Positions 5,179-13,549 of a stretch of 16,932 nucleotides of DNA are shown in pieces (position 1 is the first letter of the stretch; the number at the start of each line of letters is the position of its first letter). The translations under genes were made by a program, and so were the position numbers. The stretch is from Candidatus Faecalibacterium faecipullorum (GTDB taxonomy: Bacteria; Bacillota; Clostridia; Oscillospirales; Ruminococcaceae), in the NCBI GenBank assembly GCA_019118985.1, contig DWXX01000052.1, positions 1 to 16,932 on the forward strand, written 5' to 3'. The notes beneath the pieces are model-generated. The model saw only the letters and a list, made by a program, of their open reading frames with translations. It searched no databases and was not told the origin of the DNA.

Positions 5179-6009
5179 TCACAGTTTGTCTTTATACTCT
5201 CCCTTCAGCTTCTGGATGACGTCGAGCCGGCGCAGTGCGGCGTCTCCCATCCGGGCCGAGAGGGCCAGGGCGAGCGCTTCAGCCACCGCAATGGGCGCGC
5301 TCATCGAATGCTGTTCGTTCTCGTCACCGCGGTAGACAAACAGGTCGATGCCGGCACGGGGGCCTTCGCCGTGGTAGCTGCGGCTGGTAAAAAGAATGGT
5401 TCGATAGCCGGCCTGCCGCTGGTGGTCCAGGATGACGCCGGCCGCCGCCGACAGCTTGGCAAAGCTGAACAGGACCACCACATCCCCCGGCCCCACCGAG
5501 GCCAGGCGCTCGGCCAGCTCGCTGCCGGCGGCGGGCAGCTGTTCCACCTCCAGGCCGGTGCGGCGCAGCCGGTACTCCAGCAGGGCAGCCGGCGCGCGGG
5601 AGGCGTTGCGGGCGTGCAGAAAGACCTTGCGCGCGTTTTGCAGCGTTTCCACCGCCGCGGCAAAGGCATCGCGGTCGAGCAGTTCCAGCGTTTTTTGCAG
5701 GTTATAGCGCTGTTGTTCCATCCATGCGGCCAGCAGATCGCCCTCCCCGGTCTGGAGGGTCTGGCTCAATTTCTGGGCCGGCCCAAACTGGACGGTCTGC
5801 TCCACCACGGTGCGCTTGAGGTGCTTGAAGTCCTCGCAGCCCACGTGCCGGGCAAAGCGGGAGACGGTGGCCTCCGAGATGTGCAGCGCCTCGCTCAGCT
5901 GCCCGATGGTCATACAGAGGAATTCATCCCGATGGGCGGCGATGTATTCCACGATGCCCTGCTCGGTGGCGGTGAGTTTGTCCGGCATTTGGGGGAAGGC
6001 TAGCGGCAT
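5179..6009 (-). CDS. MurR/RpiR family transcriptional regulator (HTH + SIS)
   Basis: Cytoplasmic regulator that normally senses a phosphorylated sugar or sugar-like ligand. The 276-aa protein has an N-terminal HTH_6-type domain (about 10-80; TIGQLSEALHISEATVSRFAR is the helix-turn-helix region). A linker helix and a SIS domain follow (about 110-255; VVLFSFAKLS and LFTSRSYHGEGP line the expected ligand pocket). Start ATG 6009 has AAAGGAG 6 nt upstream. It is the last gene of the ECF operon, 19 nt after the phosphatase, so it probably autoregulates that operon. A SIS regulator beside two phosphate-ester hydrolases suggests the inducer is a phosphorylated metabolite (inference). The protein ends in a lysine-rich tail. 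Confidence 0.92.
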   Translation of the reverse strand: MPLAFPQMPDKLTATEQGIVEYIAAHRDEFLCMTIGQLSEALHISEATVSRFARHVGCEDFKHLKRTVVEQTVQFGPAQKLSQTLQTGEGDLLAAWMEQQRYNLQKTLELLDRDAFAAAVETLQNARKVFLHARNASRAPAALLEYRLRRTGLEVEQLPAAGSELAERLASVGPGDVVVLFSFAKLSAAAGVILDHQRQAGYRTILFTSRSYHGEGPRAGIDLFVYRGDENEQHSMSAPIAVAEALALALSARMGDAALRRLDVIQKLKGEYKDKL

Positions 6010-6028
6010 AACAGGCTCCTTTGACAGT

Positions 6029-6805
6029 TCAGATCAGTTGCAGCAGTTCCGGGTGGATGTTCCCATTGGTAGCCAGTATATCACAACCGGGGGCGGTCAG
6101 GGAAGGGGCCGCGCCGGTAAAGTCGGTCATGCATCCCCCCGCCTCTTCCAGGATCAGCCAGCCGGCAGCGTAGTCCCAGGGTCTCAGGCCGTGTTCCATG
6201 TAGGCGTCCAGACGCCCACAGGCGATATAGCACAGCTCGACCGAGGCTGCGCCCACCCGCCGGATGTCGTGGCAGCGGTCGTAGACGCGGCGCATCCGGG
6301 CGAAGGCCCCGTCCGCCTGGTCGCGGCGGCCGGGGTTGGTCCCCACCGAGCAGAGGCTGTCGGCCAGATGCGCCGCCGCGCTGACATGGATGGGCCGCCC
6401 GTTGCAGAAGGCCCCCGCCCCCTGCCGGGCGGTGAACATCTCCCCGGCAAAGGGGTCGTAGACCAGGCCCAGCAGGGGCCGGCCCTCCGCCGCCAGGGCC
6501 AGGGAGATGGCGCTGTGGCCGAAGCCGTGGATCAGGTTGGTGGTGCCGTCCACCGGGTCCAGGATCCAGACGGTTCGGGCCGGGTCGATGGCGGCGTTGT
6601 CCTTTTCCTCTGCCATGAATTGGACGCCGGGGGCAAGCTCCGCCAGCGCACCGCGCAAAAACGCCTGCACCCCGGTGTCCACCGCGGTGACGAAGTCGGT
6701 GCGGCCCTTGGCGCGGACCTCGGCGGCCCGCTCCCGGTCGCGCAGCAGCTCCCCGGCCTCCCGCAGGAGGGCGGCCGCCGCCGTTTCCAGCCCCTGCGCC
6801 GTCAT
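6029..6805 (-). CDS. Inositol monophosphatase family protein (SuhB-like)
   Basis: Mg2+-dependent phosphatase of the inositol-monophosphatase superfamily; relatives act on inositol phosphate, fructose bisphosphate or nucleotide phosphates. The 258-aa length is typical. Metal-site motifs are present: AEEKD at 65-69, the hallmark DPVDGTTN at 83-90, and RPWDYAAGWLILEEAGG in the C-terminal third, supplying the last Asp. RRVGAASVELCYIACGRLDAY is the usual segment before it, so the enzyme looks active. The start ATG overlaps the PHP gene stop (ATGA), so translation is coupled. Substrate cannot be decided by sequence; a link to the transporter's cargo is likely from the operon. Confidence 0.93.
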   Translation of the reverse strand: MTAQGLETAAAALLREAGELLRDRERAAEVRAKGRTDFVTAVDTGVQAFLRGALAELAPGVQFMAEEKDNAAIDPARTVWILDPVDGTTNLIHGFGHSAISLALAAEGRPLLGLVYDPFAGEMFTARQGAGAFCNGRPIHVSAAAHLADSLCSVGTNPGRRDQADGAFARMRRVYDRCHDIRRVGAASVELCYIACGRLDAYMEHGLRPWDYAAGWLILEEAGGCMTDFTGAAPSLTAPGCDILATNGNIHPELLQLI

Positions 6806-7641
6806 ACGGTGGCCCTCTTAGCGGCCAGCACCGCCGGGGACTCGCCCCCGCTGCGCAGCAGCACCGAGACGTAGTCTCCGCCCAGAGCGTGGATCTCCTT
6901 CAGCGCCCGCTTGAGCAGCCCGGCGGTCTTGACCTTGAAGGCGGCGTCGGGGTGGATGCAGATGCTGTAGCGGCCGGCGTCGATCTCCGCCTTCATGGTC
7001 TCGAAGGTGTCAAAGTCGTGCTCGAAACAGGTGCGGATGCAGCCGTACTGCACCGCCTGGTGGGTGTCGCTGCCGGCCACCACCGGCTTGCCCAGTTCTT
7101 TTCCCAGACCGAAGGTCAGTTCTTCGGTGCGGGCGCAGTTTTCGGCAATATCCTTGCCGTTCAGGTCCAGGAAATCGAAGCGGTCCAGCAGTTCGCGGGG
7201 CAGCTCGGGGATGTGGCCGCCCTCCCGGAAGGGGTGCCCCGCCCCCACCAGCACCGGGTACTCGTCAAACAGGGCGAACAGCTCGGCGGCGGGCAGGAAG
7301 GCGCCCCGGGTCTTGTGGGGGGCCAGACGGCGGTTCATCTCCCGGATGGCCTCCATTGGGCCGGCGCAGAGGACGTGCCCGCCCTCGGCAATATCGGTCT
7401 CCATCCCGGGGAACACCTTCAGGCCGCCCATCTCCTCGAAAACAAAGGCGTCGCCCACCTTTTCGCCGCGGGCGGCAATATAGCCGTACAGGGTGTCGAA
7501 CTGCTGGGTGTTGAAGTGCTCGGTCAGACAGATAGCGTCCAGACCGGCGGCCTTTGCCTCCCCCAGCAGCCAGTCGGTGTATTCGGTCGAGAAGGGCAGG
7601 TATTTCGCCAGCTTCCCGTGGGTGTGAAAGTCCAGATACAT
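6802..7641 (-). CDS. PHP-domain metal-dependent phosphoesterase
   Basis: PHP-superfamily hydrolase, a TIM-like barrel that binds two or three metals and usually splits phosphate esters. In the 279-aa protein the first motif is DFHTHGK (4-10, His6 and His8). LTEHF supplies the next His, a Glu follows in FPGMETDI, and AGHPFREGGH and AGSDTH give the later metal ligands. The set appears complete. Start ATG 7641 has GGAGG 6 nt upstream; the gene begins 18 nt after ecfT and overlaps the phosphatase start. It is closer to stand-alone PHP phosphoesterases than to polymerase-linked ones. Two phosphatases in a row with an ECF transporter suggests stepwise dephosphorylation or salvage of one compound (inference). 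Confidence 0.9.
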   Translation of the reverse strand: MYLDFHTHGKLAKYLPFSTEYTDWLLGEAKAAGLDAICLTEHFNTQQFDTLYGYIAARGEKVGDAFVFEEMGGLKVFPGMETDIAEGGHVLCAGPMEAIREMNRRLAPHKTRGAFLPAAELFALFDEYPVLVGAGHPFREGGHIPELPRELLDRFDFLDLNGKDIAENCARTEELTFGLGKELGKPVVAGSDTHQAVQYGCIRTCFEHDFDTFETMKAEIDAGRYSICIHPDAAFKVKTAGLLKRALKEIHALGGDYVSVLLRSGGESPAVLAAKRATV

Positions 7642-7659
7642 GGTGTGCCTCCAAGGGTG

Positions 7660-8493
7660 TCAAAGCATGGTAGAAACAAAGATGGCGGCGGCGACCCACA
7701 GGAAAGACACCGATAAAAACAGCAGGTCGTTATTGGTCACTTTGAGGGCGGACAGTTTAAGCTTCCTGACTTCTTTGTTGACGGCGGCATAGCGGTACCC
7801 CTTGATCTCCAGCACCTCGACGGTGGTGCGGGAGCGCTTGGCCGTGTTGAGCATCAGGGGATAAAAGGCATAGATGATGATCCTGACCTGATAGATCAGG
7901 TATTTGATCTTGCCCGGCAGATCGTCGTGGGCCGGCGGGGCGCCCCGCAGCCGGTAGGACAGCAGGACGTTCTGGAACTCCTCCATCAGGATGGGCAGCA
8001 TCCGGTAGGCGTAGGAGATGGAGAAGGACAGCTGCTCGGGGCAGCCGAACCACATCAGGCCGCTTGCCAGTTTGTCGGGGTCCATCCCCGAAAAGACTGT
8101 CACCGACGCCAGCGAGACGGTGGCCACCTTGAGGGTAAGGATGAGCAGCGGCGCGATGGCGGAGGCGTCCCCGCCGAACAGCCAGGTGACGACCAGCAGA
8201 TACCCCGTCTGGGAAAACACCCCCAGCCCGAACAGGAACAGCACCAGCCCCGCTACCCGGGCCAGGATGGTGGTGACCGTCACCAGCAAAAAGCACCCCA
8301 GCAGGAAGGGCAGGTCGCTGACGAACCATGGGACCAGCCCGAAGAAAAGATACCAGACGATGAGGATGCGGGGGTCCATGGCGGCGATGACGGTGTCGTT
8401 GTTGCCGTAGGCGTTTTTCAGCACCTGGTTGCGCAGAAAGTCAATGGAGAGTTTGTCCAGGATATTTTCGGAGAGTTTATCGACTGCCTTCAT
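7660..8493 (-). CDS. ecfT: ECF transporter transmembrane component (EcfT)
   Basis: Membrane coupling protein of an energy-coupling-factor vitamin/nutrient importer; it links the ATPases to the substrate-binding S protein. The 277-aa protein has several hydrophobic segments in the first 210 residues. The long cytoplasmic coupling region carries SYRLRGAP (179-186) and LEIKGYRY (228-235), the two positions of the EcfT Ala-Arg-Gly coupling motifs, the second as a KGY variant. A last membrane helix ends the protein. The start overlaps the ATPase gene stop (ATGA), and GGGAGG is 8 nt upstream. The N-terminal ~40 residues before the first helix are longer than in many CbiQ/EcfT proteins. Confidence 0.9.
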   Translation of the reverse strand: MKAVDKLSENILDKLSIDFLRNQVLKNAYGNNDTVIAAMDPRILIVWYLFFGLVPWFVSDLPFLLGCFLLVTVTTILARVAGLVLFLFGLGVFSQTGYLLVVTWLFGGDASAIAPLLILTLKVATVSLASVTVFSGMDPDKLASGLMWFGCPEQLSFSISYAYRMLPILMEEFQNVLLSYRLRGAPPAHDDLPGKIKYLIYQVRIIIYAFYPLMLNTAKRSRTTVEVLEIKGYRYAAVNKEVRKLKLSALKVTNNDLLFLSVSFLWVAAAIFVSTML

Positions 8494-10184
8494 ACAGGCT
8501 GCCTCCCTTCAAAGCGGCGCAGGAAATCGTCGATGGTGTAACAGAGGGCGGCGGGGTCCATCGCCTGACCCATGGTGAAGATCTCGGGCGGACGGATCCC
8601 CACCTGCTCGATCAGGGCGCGGTCGCCGAAGATCTCGTCCCGGCTGCCGTCGGCCGCCACGCGGCCCCCGCAGAGGACGATGATCCGCTCAGCCCACTCG
8701 CAGACCAGCTGCATATCGTGGGTGGCAATGACGACCGTCTCGGTGATCTCTTTCAGCTCCTCGAGGGTGCGCATGATCTCCTTGCGGGTGGCGATGTCCA
8801 GGTTGGCGGTGGGCTCATCCAGCAGCAGGATGCCAGGGTCGAGGGCCACCCCGATGGCCAGACTGGCCCGCCGCATCTGCCCGCCCGAGAGCAGCCGGCC
8901 GTCCCGCTCCCGCAGGCCGGCCAGGCGGAAGCGCTCCAGCAGGCGCCGGGTGCGGGCGGCGGCGTCGGGGACGCCCCGTACCTCCATGGCGTAGGCGATG
9001 TCCTTTTCGATCGAGTCCTTGATGAACATATCCTCGGGGTTCTGGTAGACCATCGAGATCTGGCGGGAGAGGGCCTCGGGGCGTACATCGTGCAGGTCGC
9101 GGCCATTCAGCCAGACGCTTCCCTCGCTTGGCTTGAGCAGCCCCACCATCAGCTTCATGAAGGTGGACTTGCCCGCCCCGTTCGAGCCGATCAGGGCCAC
9201 CTTGTCCCCCTTGCGGATGTCGAGGGTCAGGCCGTCAAAGACCTTGTGAGGATTGCCCTTGACGCTGCGGTAGGCGACGGATACGTTTTGGAAGGCGGCC
9301 ACCGTCTCGCCCTGGCCGGGCCTGCGGGCGGGGGGCAAAGGTTCCGGCCGGGCTTTGGGGGCGAAGAACGCCTTCCCCTCCTCCACGGTGGTGGGCAGCC
9401 GCTCTGCCCGGCCGGCCTCCCGGGAGATGCGCCAGGCAGCAATGGTCACCTGCGGCGGGAAGATGTTGCAGCTCTGCAGCTCCTCCACCCGCTGCAGGGC
9501 CTCCTCGGTGGGCAGCACCCACTGCACCCGGCCCTCCTTCAGCAGCATGACGTGTTTGCAAAAGTCGGCGATGTACTCGGTGTGATGCTCGATGACGATG
9601 ATGGTCTTGCCGTACTCCTCGTTCAGCCGGCGCAGCACCGCGTAGATGCGGTCGGCGTGGGCCGGGTCAAGCTGAGCGATCGGCTCGTCCAGGATCAGCA
9701 CGTCGGGCTGGAGCGAGACCGCCCCCGCCAGCGCCAGCAGATGGGTCTGCCCGCCGGACAGCTGCCAGATGAAGTCATTTTCCTTCCCCTGCAGGCCGCA
9801 CTGCGCCAGCGCCGCCCGGCCCCGCTCCCGATAGTCGGCCATGGCATAGTTCTGGCAGGCGTAGGAGGCATCATCCAGCACGGTGGGGCGGATGATTTGA
9901 TTTTCGAAGTCCTGGTATACATACCCGACCTTCCGGGCGAGGGCGCCCACATCGCTCTTGCGGGTATCCAGCCCGCAGGCGAGGACGCGCCCTTCCAACG
10001 CACCGCTGATGAACTGGGGGATCAGACCATTCAGGGTCTTGCAAAAAGTGGACTTTCCGCAGCCGTTGTTCCCAACGATGGCGAGAAAGTCCCCCTGTTC
10101 AATGTTGACGGTGATGTCCCGCAGTGCAGGCTGCGCCGCGCCCGGATAGGAATAGGTCAGGTGATCTATTTCTATCGCGTGCAT
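8490..10184 (-). CDS. Fused double ATPase of an ECF transporter (EcfA-EcfA')
   Basis: Powers the importer; both ATP-binding halves are on one 564-aa chain, as in YkoD-like proteins, instead of two separate genes. Domain 1: Walker A GNNGCGKST (38-46), signature LSGGQ (142-146), Walker B LILDEP (163-168), then the switch His in VIEHH. A linker rich in Pro/Arg covers about 255-295. Domain 2: Walker A GSNGAGKST (333-341), LSGGQ (432-436), LLLDEP (453-458), and ATHD. Both sites look complete. It starts 5 nt after the S-component gene and overlaps ecfT. In domain 1, THLLALAGA follows the signature where 'QRVAIAG' is more usual. Confidence 0.95.
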   Translation of the reverse strand: MHAIEIDHLTYSYPGAAQPALRDITVNIEQGDFLAIVGNNGCGKSTFCKTLNGLIPQFISGALEGRVLACGLDTRKSDVGALARKVGYVYQDFENQIIRPTVLDDASYACQNYAMADYRERGRAALAQCGLQGKENDFIWQLSGGQTHLLALAGAVSLQPDVLILDEPIAQLDPAHADRIYAVLRRLNEEYGKTIIVIEHHTEYIADFCKHVMLLKEGRVQWVLPTEEALQRVEELQSCNIFPPQVTIAAWRISREAGRAERLPTTVEEGKAFFAPKARPEPLPPARRPGQGETVAAFQNVSVAYRSVKGNPHKVFDGLTLDIRKGDKVALIGSNGAGKSTFMKLMVGLLKPSEGSVWLNGRDLHDVRPEALSRQISMVYQNPEDMFIKDSIEKDIAYAMEVRGVPDAAARTRRLLERFRLAGLRERDGRLLSGGQMRRASLAIGVALDPGILLLDEPTANLDIATRKEIMRTLEELKEITETVVIATHDMQLVCEWAERIIVLCGGRVAADGSRDEIFGDRALIEQVGIRPPEIFTMGQAMDPAALCYTIDDFLRRFEGRQPV

Positions 10185-10189
10185 CTGTG

Positions 10190-11029
10190 TCAGCCTCTCT
10201 GGTTCTGTTCAGCGTACTTGCGGATGCACAGCACGGCCACCAGGCACAGGGCCGCGGCGATCAGGATGGCGGTGGCGAAGGAGGGCATGGACTCAGCCCA
10301 CTCGGCCTCCCAGTCAACCAGGCTCAGGCCGCTCTCGGCCAGCATCTGGGTCGCGATGGCCGCCGCGAAGCCGATCAGGCAGCCTACGACAGCCTTGGCG
10401 CCGATGGGCTCCAGGGCGGTGGCGGGGGTGCGGGGGGCCATGCCCAGCAGCGGCTCGATCTTGCCGTGGAGCCTGGGCGCCAGGTAGAGGGTGGGCAGCA
10501 GGCAGAACAGGATGCCGGAGAACAGCAGGTCGTTCAGGAAGGCAAAACCCTCGGTGGCAAAAACGCTCTCGGGCAGGCCGGCCACGGCCTCAAAGTCCTC
10601 GATGGCGAACTGCACCTTGAGGATGTCCACCACCGTGCCCATGAACAGCTGCAGGGCGGTGCCGGTGATGGCCGCAATGCCCACCATCACCCGGTTGGCC
10701 GGGTCGCGGACCAGCCGGCCGGCGACATATACGCCGATGGTGACGGTGAGGAACTTTTCCACCTCGCCCAAGCCGCCGAACTGGCCCAGCATGATCTCAC
10801 TGAAGACCAGCTCACCGGTAGCCGCGCCCAGCGCCGCCGACATGGGGTCGAACAGCATGGCCAGCGTCAGCGGGATGAAGAGGAAGTATTCGACCGAAAA
10901 TTCAACGATACCCACCTGAAATTTGGGGATCAGCTCGGAGAAAAGGGTGGCCAGGCCGTATAGGGCCATGGTCAGGACAAAGACCATCAGCTTCTGGGAC
11001 TGATTGGCCTGCTGCTTGACAGATTCCAT
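10190..11029 (-). CDS. Predicted ECF transporter S component (substrate-specificity protein)
   Basis: Integral membrane protein predicted to bind the nutrient outside the cell and pass it to the EcfT/EcfA module. The start is ATG 11029, with GGGAGG 8 nt upstream; a TTG at 11056 gives an unneeded extension. The 279-aa protein has about six or more hydrophobic stretches: near residues 14-32, 45-62, 68-78, 93-110, 120-140, 165-190 and 245-265. The family is inferred from membrane topology and position as first gene of an ECF operon; I cannot identify the vitamin or metabolite. It is longer than typical S components (about 180-200 aa), with an extra C-terminal part from about 205 onward carrying two more membrane segments. 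Confidence 0.75.
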   Translation of the reverse strand: MESVKQQANQSQKLMVFVLTMALYGLATLFSELIPKFQVGIVEFSVEYFLFIPLTLAMLFDPMSAALGAATGELVFSEIMLGQFGGLGEVEKFLTVTIGVYVAGRLVRDPANRVMVGIAAITGTALQLFMGTVVDILKVQFAIEDFEAVAGLPESVFATEGFAFLNDLLFSGILFCLLPTLYLAPRLHGKIEPLLGMAPRTPATALEPIGAKAVVGCLIGFAAAIATQMLAESGLSLVDWEAEWAESMPSFATAILIAAALCLVAVLCIRKYAEQNQRG

Positions 11030-11336
11030 AAATGATACCTCCCGGTAATCTTGCAAAAATCCTGCAAATGTAAGCCGCTTCGGACATCTACAGTTTACCA
11101 GAGGCGTGTAAACCCTGCGACCACAGCGCCGTAAAATGTTTGTATAATTTTCAATTTTTTGGATATATGAAATAAAACTTTCTACATTCCAGAATAAGAA
11201 GGCGCGGGCGGTCCAGGCCGGTTTTTCGCGTGGCCCTATCTTTTACATGGCCTTTACTTCCCCATGATGATACTGTGCGGGTGTTGTGTTATGATAAAAA
11301 TGGAAGAAACGCCCCATCTGAAGGGAGGAACGACCC
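11030..11336. other. Divergent intergenic region between ECF and vWA operons
   Basis: No gene seen. It must hold both promoters. A locally AT-rich stretch (11135-11190) lies in its middle. On the plus strand TATGAT at 11290-11295 is a plausible -10 for the vWA operon, without a good -35. In the ECF leader, GTTTAC 11093-11098 and GTAAAC 11108-11113 can pair, and TTGCA/TGCAA repeats lie near the start codon. I did not recognise a known riboswitch. Confidence 0.5.
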
Positions 11337-12935
11337 ATGAAACGGCAAACTTTGCTGGCCTTGTTGGCGGCGCTTTTGCTGGCGCTGCTGGCCGGGTGTG
11401 CCAGCGCGAACTCTGAACCGGCCAAAGACTACCCCATGAACTACGGCGGGCGGGTGACCCTGCGCATCTTGTCCGGGTCGGAGAACCGGGAGCTGGAAGC
11501 CATTCTGGACGACTTCGCCCGGGAGAAAAAGATCAACATTGAGATGGAGTACCGGGGTTCACTGGACATCATGCGGGGGCTGCAAAACGGCGCGCCCGGC
11601 TATGACGCCGTCTGGCCGGCCAGCAGCCTCTGGCTGACGGCGGGGGACACCGGCTATAAGGTCAAGCACGCCGCCTCGGTCTCGGTGACGCCGGTGGTCT
11701 TTGGCATCCGGCAGAGCCTGGCCGAGGAGCTGGGCTTTGTGGGCCGGGAGGTCTCGGTCGCCGATCTGCTGGACGTCATCCGCTCGGGCAGGCTGCGCTT
11801 TTGTATGACCAGCGCCACCCAGTCCAACTCCGGGTGCAGCGCCTACATCGGCTTTCTGTACGCGCTTCTGGGCGGGCCGGAGGTGATCACATCCGAGGAG
11901 CTGGCCGACCCTGCCCTCGGCGAGGAGATCACCGCCCTGCTGGCCGGGGTAGACCGCTCTTCCGGCAGCTCGGACTGGCTGAAGGATCTCTTTTTGACCG
12001 GCGGCTACGACGCGATGGTCAACTACGAGTGCCTCATCATCAGCGCCAACCAGACCCTGGAAGAACGCGGAGAGGAGACCCTCTACGCCGTCTACCCCTA
12101 CGATGGGCTGAGCCTGGCCGACTCGCCTCTGGGATACCTCGACAACGGCGACGGCGCCAAAGAGGAAGCCTTCCTCACCCTGCAGGATTACCTCCTCTCG
12201 GACGAGGTGCAGCAGCGCATCCAGCGCACCGGACGCCGCACCGGCTATGAGGGGGTCGCGGAGGAGAACACCGACGTATTCCGCGCCGAGTGGGGCATCC
12301 AGCCCGACCGGGTCCTCTCGCCCATCCGAATGCCGGCGGCCGATGTTCTGTTCGAGTGCCTCGACCTCTACCAGACACAATTCCGCAAGCCGTCCCTCAC
12401 CGTCTACTGTCTGGATTATTCAGGCAGCATGTACGGCGGGGGCCGCCAGCAGTTGGTGGCGGCGATGGCCCAGATCCTGATCCAGGAGAATGCCGCCGCC
12501 AACCTCCTGCAAGCCTCGGCGGAGGACGTCAACATTCTCATCCCCTTCGACAGTGAGGCGCGGGGCGTCTACACTGCCGCCGGCAACGGCGCCGAGTTAG
12601 AAGGTCTCTACGCCCAAGTGGATGCGGAGAGCACAGACGGCGGCACCGATCTCTACGCCGCCGCGCGCGAGGCCCTCAAGGTGCTGCAGGGGTACGACCT
12701 CGACCGATACACCCCCGCCATCATCCTGATGACCGACGGGATGTCGGACGGCAGCTACCGCAGCTTCCGGCGCGACTACGAGGCGCTGGGACGGGACATA
12801 CCGGTCTTTTCGATCATGTTCGGGGACGCCGACCCCGAACAGCTGGAGGACCTAGCCGAGCTGACCCACGCCCGCGTCTTTGACGGCAGGGAAAACCTGG
12901 TGGAAGCCTTCCGCAGCGTGAAAGGGTACAACTGA
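11337..12935 (+). CDS. Lipoprotein fusing a solute-binding fold to a von Willebrand A domain
   Basis: Surface lipoprotein of unknown function. The 532-aa chain starts at ATG 11337 with AAGGGAGG 8 nt upstream. Its signal peptide ends in LLAGC, making Cys21 the lipid anchor. Residues ~38-340 resemble type 2 periplasmic solute-binding proteins, with LRILSGSENRE at the start of the fold and TQSNSGCSAY, an 'SNSG' loop like that of oxyanion-binding proteins. Residues ~355-532 are a vWA domain with a complete metal site: DYSGS (Asp360, Ser362, Ser364), Thr437 in GGTD, and Asp467 in LMTDG. A complete MIDAS implies metal-dependent protein binding. It is the first gene of a three-gene operon whose last gene encodes a shorter solute-binding-like relative. 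Confidence 0.88.
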   Translation: MKRQTLLALLAALLLALLAGCASANSEPAKDYPMNYGGRVTLRILSGSENRELEAILDDFAREKKINIEMEYRGSLDIMRGLQNGAPGYDAVWPASSLWLTAGDTGYKVKHAASVSVTPVVFGIRQSLAEELGFVGREVSVADLLDVIRSGRLRFCMTSATQSNSGCSAYIGFLYALLGGPEVITSEELADPALGEEITALLAGVDRSSGSSDWLKDLFLTGGYDAMVNYECLIISANQTLEERGEETLYAVYPYDGLSLADSPLGYLDNGDGAKEEAFLTLQDYLLSDEVQQRIQRTGRRTGYEGVAEENTDVFRAEWGIQPDRVLSPIRMPAADVLFECLDLYQTQFRKPSLTVYCLDYSGSMYGGGRQQLVAAMAQILIQENAAANLLQASAEDVNILIPFDSEARGVYTAAGNGAELEGLYAQVDAESTDGGTDLYAAAREALKVLQGYDLDRYTPAIILMTDGMSDGSYRSFRRDYEALGRDIPVFSIMFGDADPEQLEDLAELTHARVFDGRENLVEAFRSVKGYN

Positions 12936-13549
12936 TGAAAAAACGACAGAAACGACAGCTGTTCTGGTCGCTGGCCGGGGCTGCCGGCGTCTTTGGCGTG
13001 CTGGCGCTGGCGCTGCGATGGAATTATTTCTTTAGCGCGGCGCTGGCGGTGGGGGTCTACTTCGGGCTGTGGCTGCTGCTGACCCCCCGCCCCGACCTGC
13101 TGACCCTCTATGTGGCCGGCCACCCCGACGCCGCCCAGCTGCAGGAGATGATGGAAGAAGCGGCGCTGGACCTCGTCCACGTCAAGACGGCTGCCGGCCG
13201 GATCGGCGACAGCCAGACCCGGCAGGACGCCGCGGCCCTGGCCCAGACAGGGGACCGCATCTTCGACTACCTCAAGGATCACCCCGAGCAGATCCCCTCG
13301 GCCCACCGCTTTTTGACCTACTATCTGGATACGGTGGGCCGGGTGCTGGACCAGTACGTCGCCCACCAGGATGCGGCGCTGTCCACCGCTGAGGTGGAGG
13401 CTTTTCAGCAGAAGGTGCGCCAGACCCTGCCCGGCCTGCGGGCCGGCTTTGAAAACCAGCTGGCCCGGCTGATGGCGTCCGGGCGCTTCGATGCCGAGGC
13501 CGACTTGCAGGTGATGGAAAGCCTGTTAAAGATGGAGGGATTGTCATGA
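12935..13549 (+). CDS. XpaC-like membrane protein (5-bromo-4-chloroindolyl phosphate hydrolysis family)
   Basis: Membrane protein of the XpaC family, whose biochemical role is unsettled; family members often neighbour TelA-type toxic-anion proteins. The 204-aa chain has two membrane helices (about 9-27 and 31-50). A long helical cytoplasmic region follows with the family pattern IFDYLKDHPEQI, then RFLTYYLDT and LDQYV. Its ATG shares a base with the previous stop (TGATG), and its own stop overlaps the next start (ATGA). No telA gene follows here, so the usual partner is replaced by solute-binding/vWA proteins. Confidence 0.8.
   Translation: MKKRQKRQLFWSLAGAAGVFGVLALALRWNYFFSAALAVGVYFGLWLLLTPRPDLLTLYVAGHPDAAQLQEMMEEAALDLVHVKTAAGRIGDSQTRQDAAALAQTGDRIFDYLKDHPEQIPSAHRFLTYYLDTVGRVLDQYVAHQDAALSTAEVEAFQQKVRQTLPGLRAGFENQLARLMASGRFDAEADLQVMESLLKMEGLS

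Noticed and set aside
8718..10487. 589-codon open frame on the plus strand opposite the ECF ATPase
   Set aside because: Antisense to the double ATPase, low-complexity Gln/Gly/Leu-rich product, crosses two real genes; a GC-rich shadow.
11041..11200. Riboswitch in the leader of the ECF operon
   Set aside because: Expected for vitamin transporters, but I could match no known aptamer core; only a 6-bp stem and short repeats are visible.
11559..12380. 273-codon open frame antisense to the vWA lipoprotein
   Set aside because: No domain or ribosome-binding site, and the sense gene has a lipobox and complete MIDAS.
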